In this document: one piece after another, positions 5,497 through 11,363 of the stretch
Layout of the letters: every line of letters begins with the position of its first letter
Position numbering within the stretch: position 1 is the stretch's first letter
Assembly (NCBI GenBank): GCA_002496425.1
Contig: DAJS01000023.1
Span: 96,970 to 108,332, forward strand
Length of the DNA: 11,363 nucleotides
Source of the DNA: Acidilobaceae archaeon UBA162
GTDB taxonomy: Archaea; Thermoproteota; Thermoprotei_A; Sulfolobales; Acidilobaceae
Direction of reading: 5' to 3'
Position numbers and translations under genes: made by a program
Notes under the pieces: generated by a model
Database searches by the model: none
Seen by the model: the letters and a program-made list of their open reading frames with translations, nothing else
What the model was told of the DNA's origin: nothing

Positions 5497-5691
5497 ATGC
5501 CCACACACGGAAGCATGACTAAGGCAGGCAAGGTAAGGAAGGCCACGCCCAAGATAGAGCCCAAACACAGGAAGAACTTGCCTCCAAGGCTGAAGAACAA
5601 GGCTGAGTTCGTTAGGAGAGTCCTTAAGGCCTCATCGACAAACTCGACACGTAGAGCGTCTATCAAGGCAGCTAGGGCAACTGCGTCTTGA
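5497..5691 (+). CDS. rps30e: Small-subunit ribosomal protein eS30 (S30e)
   Basis: 64-residue, strongly basic protein of the small ribosomal subunit, shared by archaea and eukaryotes. The N-terminus [20 protein letters not shown] is the family signature (typically HGSLTKAGKVR...TPK), followed by the basic proline-rich [21 protein letters not shown]. Archaeal eS30 proteins are usually about 50-60 residues; the extra length here is a Ser/Thr/Ala/Lys tail after RRVLKA (residues 45-64). The ATG at 5497 fits both the family start and the TATA spacing. gatD downstream has its own TATA box, so this may be a single-gene unit. The start context GAAGGC is only a weak ribosome-binding site. Confidence 0.93.
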   Translation: MPTHGSMTKAGKVRKATPKIEPKHRKNLPPRLKNKAEFVRRVLKASSTNSTRRASIKAARATAS

Positions 5692-5702
5692 TGTAAGCTG
5701 CC

Positions 5703-5710
5703 TTTTATAT
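5703..5710 (+). promoter_or_regulatory. TATA box of the gatDE operon
   Basis: TTTTATAT, 12 bases after the eS30 stop, predicts transcription from about 5733. That leaves an 11-base leader before the ATG at 5744 and favours this ATG over the adjacent TTG at 5741. Confidence 0.7.
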
Positions 5711-5743
5711 TCTCCCTCGCCTTAGCCACCAGGGCTCTGCTTG

Positions 5744-7111
5744 ATGGTTGAGGAGTATCATGGCTATGTTGGTATCGCCAGAGAGCTCCTCGAGAAGGTC
5801 TCGGCCGAGCCAGGAGATGTAATAGAGATAGTACGCGATGATGGGAGCACGCTCAGGGGGCTGTTAATGCCTCACAATGAGTTCTCAGGGCCTGATATAA
5901 TTATCTTAAAGCTCGATAATGGCTACAACGTGGGCGTAAGGGTTTCCGAGAAGGCCACTGTCAGGATCCTAGCCAAGGGCGAGCTGACGTCCCATCCAGG
6001 CGAGCCCGTGGCCCTGTCGGAGACCGCCTTGAGGCCCCCGCCTACCAAGGTGATGATTGTTGGAACCGGAGGCACCATAGCCAGCAGGGTTGACTACGAG
6101 ACTGGTGCAGTGAAACCCTACATGGATCCCAAGGAGCTGGCAGCCTCCATACCGGAGGCCTTCAGGTACGCCACAGTGGACGTAGAGCAGTACATGGCTA
6201 TCTTCAGTGAGGACATGACTCCTGCTACCTGGAACTCCATAGCTGAGGAGGTTGCCAGGAAGCTGGAATCAGGCTACGAGGGTGTTGTAGTTGCCCACGG
6301 CACTGACACCATGGCATACACCGCTGCCGCATTATCGTTTGTGTTTCACAAGGGACTGCCAGGGCCCGTGGCTCTTGTTGGGGCCCAGAGAAGCAGCGAC
6401 AGGCCCAGCAGCGATGCCGCCTTCAACCTGACTGCAGCGATTCTGGTGGCAGCTAAGGCCCCCTTCGGCGAGGTTACTGTAGTAATGCACGGCGAGACCG
6501 GCGACACCTATGCCCTGGCCCACAGAGGCACCAAGGTCAGGAAGATGCATACAAGCCGCAGGGACGCCTTCCAGTCAATAAATGAAGTGCCCCTGGCTAA
6601 GGTCTGGCCCTATGAGGGTAAGATAGAGATGCTGCGTGAGGACTACAGGAGGAAGTCAAAGGCCCTTGAGCCAGAGCTGGGCTTTGACCACAGGGTGGCC
6701 CTAATCAAGTTCTACCCAGGAATGGGGAGTGACATAATAGACTTCCTGCTGGACAGAGGCTACCACGGGATTGTGATAGAGGGCACCGGCTTCGGCCATG
6801 TTGCTAACGCCATAATACCCTCTCTGGCTAGGGCAAGGGATGAGGGCGTGCCAGTAGTAATAAGTAGCCAGACGCTCTTCGGTAGGGTCAACCTGAACGT
6901 CTACAGCACTGGGAGGAAAATGTTGGAGGCAGGAGTCATACCGGCTGAGGACATGCTGCCTGAGACAGCCTATGTGAAGCTATCCTGGGTCCTGGCGCGC
7001 ACGAGGAACCTAAACGAGGTGCGTAGACTCATGTTGACTAACCTGGCCGGTGAGATAAACCCAAGGCACGAGGTGAGGCTCTACCCGAGGTGGTACCATG
7101 ACAGGCTCTGA
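5744..7111 (+). CDS. gatD: Glutamyl-tRNA(Gln) amidotransferase subunit D
   Basis: Glutaminase subunit of the archaea-specific GatDE enzyme. It hydrolyses glutamine and delivers ammonia to GatE, which amidates Glu-tRNA(Gln). It has 455 residues from the ATG. Residues 1-80 form the N-terminal beta-barrel domain special to GatD (PGDVIEIVRDDGSTLRGLL, then VGVRVS). The L-asparaginase-like domain follows: VGTGGTIASR near 107-115 with the first catalytic threonine, AHGTDTMAYTA near 184-194 with the Thr-Asp pair, ALVGAQRSSDRPSSDAAFN near 210-228, and HRGTKVRKMHTS near 260-271 with the catalytic lysine. A second asparaginase-like lobe runs to RWYHDRL. The last 14 bases contain the gatE start, so the subunits are translationally coupled, as expected for a heteromeric enzyme. 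Confidence 0.97.
   Translation: MVEEYHGYVGIARELLEKVSAEPGDVIEIVRDDGSTLRGLLMPHNEFSGPDIIILKLDNGYNVGVRVSEKATVRILAKGELTSHPGEPVALSETALRPPPTKVMIVGTGGTIASRVDYETGAVKPYMDPKELAASIPEAFRYATVDVEQYMAIFSEDMTPATWNSIAEEVARKLESGYEGVVVAHGTDTMAYTAAALSFVFHKGLPGPVALVGAQRSSDRPSSDAAFNLTAAILVAAKAPFGEVTVVMHGETGDTYALAHRGTKVRKMHTSRRDAFQSINEVPLAKVWPYEGKIEMLREDYRRKSKALEPELGFDHRVALIKFYPGMGSDIIDFLLDRGYHGIVIEGTGFGHVANAIIPSLARARDEGVPVVISSQTLFGRVNLNVYSTGRKMLEAGVIPAEDMLPETAYVKLSWVLARTRNLNEVRRLMLTNLAGEINPRHEVRLYPRWYHDRL
7087..7093 (+). promoter_or_regulatory. Ribosome-binding site of gatE inside gatD
   Basis: GAGGTGG lies four bases before the gatE ATG at 7098 and is a close match to the archaeal anti-Shine-Dalgarno complement. 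It fixes the gatE start within the gatD coding end. Confidence 0.75.
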
Positions 7112-9041
7112 GGAAGAGCTAGACTACGAGGCCCTGGGCCTGAAGGTTGGCCTTGAGATACACCAGCAGCTCAACACCAGGCACAAGCTGTTCTGCGGCT
7201 GTCCAACTGACCTCACTGAAGGGGAGGGGGACAAGTTCAGAAGATGGCTAAGGCCAACCAGGAGTGAGACAGGAGACGTTGACGTTGCCGCCCTATTCGA
7301 GTACAGGAAGGGCAGGTACTATATGTATTTGGCCCCTTATGGCCATCACTGCCTCGTTGAAGCTGACGAGGAGCCGCCGCACCCAATAAACGAGGAGGCT
7401 GTGAGAATAGCCATAGCGGTGGCCAAGGCCCTTGGATCAACGATAGTTGACGAAGTGCACGTCATGAGGAAGCTCGTGATAGATGGCAGCAACACCAGCG
7501 GCTTCCAGAGGACCGCCATAGTTGCTTTGGGCGGTAGAATAAGTTCCAACGGGAAGGAATACGGGATACAGACGATAGTTGTTGAGGAGGACGCTGCCAG
7601 AAAGGAAGGGGAGTCAGGTCCTGAAGTGGACTACAAACTCGACAGACTCGGCATACCTCTGATAGAGATAGCCACGGCCCCCGACATTCACACGCCCAGG
7701 GAGGCCAGGGACGTAGCGCTTGCAATAGGCATGCTGCTCAGGATGACAGGAGCGGTCAAGAGAGGCCTCGGCACCATAAGGCAGGATCTCAACGTAAGCA
7801 TAGTCGGAGGGGCCAAAACCGAGATCAAGGGGGTGCAGGAGCTGGAGTTGATAGAAAAGGTTGTCAAGTATGAGGTCATGAGGCAGGTGAGCCTACTGAA
7901 GATAAGGGATGAGATGGCTGCTAGGGGGATAACTGAGGATATGATAGTGCTGGCCCCAGTGAACGTTACTGAGGTCTTCAGGAACACCAGAAGCAAGGTG
8001 ATCTCTAGGGCCTTGTCACAGGGCGGCGTGGTGCTAGCGTTAAGGCTGCCGAGGATGAAGGGACTGATAGGGAGGGAGGTACAGCCTGGTAGGAGGTTCG
8101 GCACCGAGCTGGCTGACTATGTGAGGTTCTGGGCCGACGTGCAGGGACTCTTCCACAGCGACGAGCTCCCCAATTACGGCATAACCAAGGAGGAGGTTGA
8201 TGCCGTCTATAGGGCTCTCAACGCTGACCCCTTGGCTGACGCCTTCGTCATGGTAGCCGAGAGGGAGGAGAGGGCACTGAAGGCCCTCAGCGTTATAGTA
8301 GACAGAGTGAGGCAGGCCCTCCACGGCGTTCCCGAGGAGACCAGGGCCGCTAACGAGGACGGCACGACTAGGTACTTGAGGCCCAGGCCCGGGAAGGAAA
8401 GGATGTACCCTGAGACCGACATACCGCCGCTCAGGGTCACGCCTGAGCTCCTGGCGGAGGCCGAGAAGCTGGTTCCTGAGTCCCCGGAGGCTAAGCTGAG
8501 AAGGCTCGTCGAGAGGTATAGCATGAGCAGGGACCTAGCCGAGAAGGTTGTGGCAGACCCAAGGCTGCCTGTTATAGAGGAGCTGATAGCCAAGTATGGC
8601 TCCTCGGTCCAGCCGACCCTCATAGCTTCAATATTTGTAACGATCATGAAAGGCCTTAGGGGCAAGGGGGTTGACGTTGACTCAATAAGTGAGGATCGTA
8701 TTGAGGACCTCATAAGGCTCCTGGCTGAGGGTAGGATGGCCAAGGAGGCTGTGGAGGCCGTGCTCGCAGAGATGGCAAAGGATAGGTCCCTGAGCGCAGA
8801 GGAGGCTGCCAAGAAGCTCGGCCTCATTAATATGAGTGTGGAGGAGGCTGCCAAGGTTATAGATGAGATACTGAACGCCAACGTCGAGCTGGTAAGGCAG
8901 AGGGGCGAGGGAGCCTTCGGAGCACTCATGGGCAAGGCCATGGACAGGCTGAGAGGCAAGATTGACGGGAAGGTTGTGGCCGAGCTACTGAGGGAGAAGA
9001 TAAGGCAGATCCTGTCCTCAGCCGCTAGCGGACAAGGATAA
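7098..9041 (+). CDS. gatE: Glutamyl-tRNA(Gln) amidotransferase subunit E
   Basis: Kinase/amidotransferase subunit of GatDE: it phosphorylates the tRNA-bound glutamate with ATP and amidates it with ammonia from GatD, replacing a missing glutaminyl-tRNA synthetase. It has 647 residues, near the family's usual length of about 620-640. The GatB-like catalytic cradle occupies roughly 1-290, with KVGLEIHQQLNTRHKLFCGC (16-35), DGSNTSGFQRTAIVALGG, EEDAARKEGESGPEVDYKLD, RLGIPLIEIATAPDI and IRQDLNVSI. A bacterial-AspRS-like insertion domain (about 290-410), found in GatE but not GatB, includes FRNTRSKVISRAL and the LPNYGITKEEVD region. YPETDIPPLRV follows near 435-445. The C-terminal helical and YqeY-like tRNA-recognition tail runs from about 470 to the end. 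It converges with the stress-protein gene over 17 bases. Confidence 0.97.
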   Translation: MTGSEEELDYEALGLKVGLEIHQQLNTRHKLFCGCPTDLTEGEGDKFRRWLRPTRSETGDVDVAALFEYRKGRYYMYLAPYGHHCLVEADEEPPHPINEEAVRIAIAVAKALGSTIVDEVHVMRKLVIDGSNTSGFQRTAIVALGGRISSNGKEYGIQTIVVEEDAARKEGESGPEVDYKLDRLGIPLIEIATAPDIHTPREARDVALAIGMLLRMTGAVKRGLGTIRQDLNVSIVGGAKTEIKGVQELELIEKVVKYEVMRQVSLLKIRDEMAARGITEDMIVLAPVNVTEVFRNTRSKVISRALSQGGVVLALRLPRMKGLIGREVQPGRRFGTELADYVRFWADVQGLFHSDELPNYGITKEEVDAVYRALNADPLADAFVMVAEREERALKALSVIVDRVRQALHGVPEETRAANEDGTTRYLRPRPGKERMYPETDIPPLRVTPELLAEAEKLVPESPEAKLRRLVERYSMSRDLAEKVVADPRLPVIEELIAKYGSSVQPTLIASIFVTIMKGLRGKGVDVDSISEDRIEDLIRLLAEGRMAKEAVEAVLAEMAKDRSLSAEEAAKKLGLINMSVEEAAKVIDEILNANVELVRQRGEGAFGALMGKAMDRLRGKIDGKVVAELLREKIRQILSSAASGQG

Positions 9042-9435
9042 CCGTCACTGGCGCGTTAGATGCTACAGCCATGGCTGTAGAGCCCACGCTCAGGTCGCTG
9101 TTAACCGTGGTTCCTCTCGCCCCCATTATAACCACGTCGTAGTTCCCATCAGCTATGGCTCTTAATATCTCGTTAGAGACGCTGGAGACCCTAGAGTCGT
9201 AGCTTACTACCCTGAACGAGTACTCAATCCTTCCGTTGATCCTCTTCTCCACCAGCGACCTAACCTCCTCGGCCCTCTCGCAGCGCTCGCACACATAGAG
9301 TAGCGTGAGCCTTGAGCCATAGCGCATGGCGAAGTCTATGGCAAGGTCAAGGGCCTTAAGGCTTGACCCTGAACCGTCGACAGGAACCAGGAGCTCCCTT
9401 AGCCAGAAGCTGACGGTATACGACGGCTCAGACAT
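9025..9435 (-). CDS. Universal stress protein (UspA) family, ATP-binding type
   Basis: 136-residue single-domain USP. It opens with ELLVPVDGSGSS (14-25), whose aspartate contacts adenine in the family, followed by the helix LKALDLAIDFAMRYG and the strand LTLLYVCE. The C-terminus has the nucleotide-binding signature G-2x-G-9x-G-S: Gly105-AR-Gly108, nine residues, Gly118-Ser119, then NAPVTVILVR. It is therefore predicted to bind ATP. The ATG at 9435 is nine bases after the pgk stop and has a GAGGG four bases upstream, so it is the second gene of a pgk-usp operon. Two extra cysteines (49 and 52, CERC) are unusual for the family and could bind a metal or form a disulfide. Its physiological role is unknown. 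Confidence 0.93.
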   Translation of the reverse strand: MSEPSYTVSFWLRELLVPVDGSGSSLKALDLAIDFAMRYGSRLTLLYVCERCERAEEVRSLVEKRINGRIEYSFRVVSYDSRVSSVSNEILRAIADGNYDVVIMGARGTTVNSDLSVGSTAMAVASNAPVTVILVR

Positions 9436-9439
9436 AGCG

Positions 9440-9452
9440 CCCTCTCACCCCC
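9440..9452 (-). promoter_or_regulatory. Ribosome-binding site of the usp gene overlapping the pgk stop
   Basis: The minus strand reads GGGGGTGAGAGGG. The pgk TGA is inside GGTGA (9445-9449, nine bases before the ATG), and GAGGG (9440-9444) lies four bases before the ATG. The arrangement mirrors the nop5/flpA junction. Confidence 0.7.
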
Positions 9453-10719
9453 TGCCAGGGCTTATATTTACCTTAGCCCCACCGGCGGTCCCGAACCTAC
9501 TCCAGCTCTCAGCCAGAGCCTGAACCGCGGGCAGGCTCTCGCCCGAGAGCGCTAATAGGAACGCGCCGGCGCCGCTGGAGACGTGAAGCTTTGAAGTACT
9601 GGTGCCTGGGTCCTGGCCGCTCAGCGTAGCCATGTGGCCTCCCCCAACTATCACATACCCCTTCCCATCCACTGCTGCCCTAAGGATCCCCATGCTGCCG
9701 TCCCTGAACCTGGGGTCCTCGATTACCCCCATGGGACCTCTTATCACTACTACTCTGGCCTCCTCTATCAACGAGGAGTATATCTGGAGTGTGGCGCTGC
9801 CTATGTCCATTATCAGCCCTGATGCTCTGCCAGCGGGCTCCTCCTTGATCTCGTTACCATCAAGGGTCCTATAATCTATGGGGACCTCTATGGGGGCCCC
9901 GTTCATTAGTATCTTGCGGGCCCTGGGCACCAGTGAGAGAAGGCCCAACTTCTCAAGGACTTCCATGTTCCTGGGGCTAAGCATGATCCCTTTGGCTATG
10001 GCGAACATCTCGCCCACGAGCCCTCCAGTGAGTATCCTGTCAGCCAGCCTGCTCCTCACCAAGAACTCTATGGCCCTTAGCGTGTCAAGCGCCTTGGCCC
10101 CTCCGAAGACAAACACCTTAGGAGCCTCTGACCTGTCGAAGACCCTGCTTAAGGCCCTCAGCTCCCTCTCGAAGAGCCTTCCTGCCGCTGAGGGCAAAAC
10201 CATGGGAAAGCCGACTACGCTTGGCTGAGACCTGTGGGCCGTGGCAAACGCGTCATTGATGTAAAGGTCAAAGAGGGGCGCTAGCCTTCTTACCATTAAT
10301 GTCCTGGCCTGCTGTTGTGGAGTTGCTTCCACAAGCTCTTCAGACACAAGCCTCACGTTCTCAAGCATGGCTACGGAGCCCGGCCTGAGCCTTGATATCA
10401 CCTCGCGGGCATGTGGACCAACAACATCATCTATGAACATGACATCAATGCCCAGGTGCCTTGAGAGCACCCTAGCGTGCTGTTCCAGGCTCACAAAGTC
10501 CTTCCCGCCTGGCCTGCCCTGGTGTGACATGAGTACTACTGCGTTGCCTCTCTTCAGCAGCTCAGCTACCGTGAGGACATGTGACCTGATCCTGGAGTCG
10601 TCAAGCAGCATTCCAGCATCGTTAACTGGGGAGTTTATGTCAATCCTGACCAGGACCCTCTTACCGTCTACGTTGACGTCATCAAGCGTCGGTACCTCCA
10701 GGTCTCCGAACCTGATCAG
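9445..10719 (-). CDS. pgk: Phosphoglycerate kinase
   Basis: Interconverts 1,3-bisphosphoglycerate + ADP and 3-phosphoglycerate + ATP in the lower glycolytic/gluconeogenic pathway. Numbered from the chosen start: VLVRIDINSPV (22-32), VVLMSHQGRPGG (61-72), AMLENVRLVSEE (117-128), YINDAFATAHRSQPSVVGFP (153-172, substrate binding), FVFGGAKALDTL (203-214), IRGPMGVIED (326-335) and YVIVGGGHMATL (355-366, nucleotide loop). Length is 424, close to the archaeal norm of about 410. The start is uncertain. Homologues begin close to VPTLDD, where there is no ATG, GTG or TTG; a CTG at 10719 has GGGGAGG four bases upstream. The frame stays open to a TTG at 10833 (462 residues), which would add 38 unusual residues. 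The usp gene follows in the same operon. Confidence 0.95.
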   Translation of the reverse strand: MIRFGDLEVPTLDDVNVDGKRVLVRIDINSPVNDAGMLLDDSRIRSHVLTVAELLKRGNAVVLMSHQGRPGGKDFVSLEQHARVLSRHLGIDVMFIDDVVGPHAREVISRLRPGSVAMLENVRLVSEELVEATPQQQARTLMVRRLAPLFDLYINDAFATAHRSQPSVVGFPMVLPSAAGRLFERELRALSRVFDRSEAPKVFVFGGAKALDTLRAIEFLVRSRLADRILTGGLVGEMFAIAKGIMLSPRNMEVLEKLGLLSLVPRARKILMNGAPIEVPIDYRTLDGNEIKEEPAGRASGLIMDIGSATLQIYSSLIEEARVVVIRGPMGVIEDPRFRDGSMGILRAAVDGKGYVIVGGGHMATLSGQDPGTSTSKLHVSSGAGAFLLALSGESLPAVQALAESWSRFGTAGGAKVNISPGRG

Positions 10720-10750
10720 AGTGCCTCCCCCTGAAGCGCCCCTGTCAGGG

Positions 10751-10758
10751 CAAAATAG
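10751..10758 (-). promoter_or_regulatory. Possible TATA box for pgk
   Basis: CTATTTTG on the minus strand, centred near 10755, predicts transcription from about 10729, ten bases before the CTG at 10719. If real, it excludes the upstream TTG at 10833. The match is moderate. Confidence 0.4.
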
Positions 10759-10803
10759 CTGCCATGCGTCCAGAGCGCTGACATCCTCCCCGCTCTGGCA
10801 AGC

Positions 10804-10812
10804 AAGTATTAG
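10804..10812 (+). promoter_or_regulatory. Possible TATA box for the SpoIIM-like gene
   Basis: AAGTATTAG, centred near 10808, predicts a transcription start at about 10834, next to an ATG at 10833 that opens an eight-codon frame, and about 12-18 bases before the TTG/GTG starts of the membrane protein. The match is weak to moderate. Confidence 0.35.
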
Positions 10813-10845
10813 GTCTGGGGCTTTGCAAGGCAATGAGGGCCTACG

Positions 10846-11363
10846 TTGTCCGTGTTTAGTGGCCGCTGGCGGTGGTGGCTGCTGACGCTCCTCATAGGGA
10901 TAGTTATAGCCTCTGTCACCACCCTGACAGGTCCGCCATCGTGGGCTTCAGGCTTTGTGGCAGTGGGGGCCCAGGCAATATCATCAGCCGCTAACACGGT
11001 ACATAGCGATGTGAGTCTTGGGGTCCTCGGTGTCCTACAGGGGGCCACCTACATATTCCTCCACAACCTGAAGGACCTGGTGCTGTTTGCCATCCCAGCC
11101 GCGGGTCCTGCGTTCTTCGCCTACAGCCTGACCATAACGGGCTGGTCAGGCAACTACCTTGCTATAAACCAGCTCCACGTGCCTGCCTGGGCCTCGCTGC
11201 TCACGCTGCTGATAATGCCCTCTACATGGGTTGAAATATTCGCCTACTCCATAGCTACCTCTGAGTCGATAATGCTCCTGGTAGGGCTGGGCAGGAGGCC
11301 TGCCAAGGCCCTCAAGGCTTATGCCGCCTCAGTGGCCCTAGCCGTAGCCGTGCTCCTAGCAGC
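10846..11363 (+). CDS. SpoIIM/DUF95-type integral membrane protein, 3' truncated by window edge
   Basis: 172 codons are visible, from either TTG 10846 (GAGGG six bases upstream) or GTG 10852. An in-frame TGA at 10834 excludes earlier starts. Numbered from the GTG, hydrophobic segments lie near residues 8-26 (WWLLTLLIGIVIASVTTL), 67-97 (around FLHNLKDLVLFAIPAAGPAF), 107-135 (LLTLLIMPSTWVEIFAYSIA) and from about 152. The HNLKDLVLFAIPAAG stretch followed by a Pro-x3-Glu-x2-Ala-x2-Ile-Ala-x2-Glu pattern (PSTWVEIFAYSIATSES) is the stage II sporulation protein M (DUF95) signature. That family is widespread in archaea with no known sporulation role; the histidine usually after the proline is replaced here. 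It is divergent from pgk, with no evidence of a shared function. Confidence 0.75.
   Translation, partial: MSVFSGRWRWWLLTLLIGIVIASVTTLTGPPSWASGFVAVGAQAISSAANTVHSDVSLGVLGVLQGATYIFLHNLKDLVLFAIPAAGPAFFAYSLTITGWSGNYLAINQLHVPAWASLLTLLIMPSTWVEIFAYSIATSESIMLLVGLGRRPAKALKAYAASVALAVAVLLA

Noticed and set aside
5741..5743. TTG start one codon before the gatD ATG
   Set aside because: ATG is directly next to it and better matches the distance from the TATA box.
8207..8959. 250-codon open frame on the minus strand inside gatE
   Set aside because: It is a Ser/Leu-rich mirror of gatE codons with no motif; gatE is unambiguous on the plus strand. The same holds for 240-743 and 7688-8104.
10367..10885. 172-codon plus-strand frame opposite pgk
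   Set aside because: Composition is that of an antisense shadow; pgk motifs are intact on the minus strand and the SpoIIM-like frame occupies its far end.
1..11363. CRISPR array, insertion sequence, toxin-antitoxin or defence module
   Set aside because: No regularly spaced repeats, transposase motifs or recognisable defence families were found; almost every gene has a housekeeping match.

Overview
The window looks like chromosomal DNA from a hyperthermophilic or thermoacidophilic crenarchaeote. The evidence is archaeal hardware (the archaea-only Glu-tRNA(Gln) amidotransferase pair GatD/GatE, Nop5 plus fibrillarin, ribosomal protein eS30, a UPF0216/DUF61 protein), compact genes with frequent GTG/TTG starts, arginine mostly AGG, isoleucine mostly ATA, and TATA boxes lying about 25 bases upstream of very short leaders. 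An Acidilobales/Desulfurococcales relative such as Acidilobus would fit, but that is a guess from gene content and moderately high GC.

Layout, left to right. Bases 1-1014 (+) hold the 3' four-fifths or so of an ACT-domain threonine dehydratase. It converges with, and overlaps by 11 bases, an unnamed thioredoxin-fold protein (1004-1768, -). Next is a tight minus-strand operon, read right to left: nop5 (4252-2954), flpA/fibrillarin (2946-2254) and a UPF0216 gene (2250-1825). Nop5 and fibrillarin form the core of the C/D-box 2'-O-methylation RNP, so this block is the RNA-modification part of the window. A TATA box at 4290-4298 drives it. Upstream are a 61-residue Cys-rich probable zinc protein (4512-4327, -) and a loosely packed stretch (4513-5496). 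That stretch carries a decayed duplicate of the nop5 5' end, a perfect palindrome, and one conserved but unnamed 132-residue protein (4832-5230, +).

Translation genes on the plus strand follow: eS30 (5497-5691), then gatD and gatE (5744-9041), which overlap by 14 bases and make the two subunits of one enzyme that turns Glu-tRNA(Gln) into Gln-tRNA(Gln). gatE converges with, and overlaps by 17 bases, a universal stress protein gene (9435-9025, -). That gene is the second gene of an operon led by phosphoglycerate kinase (pgk, minus strand, start near 10719). Diverging from pgk is the 5' end of a SpoIIM/DUF95-type membrane protein that runs off the right edge.

Most of the window is ordinary housekeeping. 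The observations most worth checking are: a degenerate in-register copy of the first codons of nop5 in the intergenic region; a 7-base inverted repeat symmetrically bracketing the eS30 TATA box; a pgk with no ATG/GTG/TTG near its conserved N-terminus; a possible eight-codon leaderless ORF or indel at the start of the SpoIIM-like gene; and three operon junctions where the upstream stop codon is buried in a purine-rich ribosome-binding site, so each upstream protein ends in Arg-Gly. I see no CRISPR array, insertion sequence, tRNA or rRNA, and no clear new multi-gene system.
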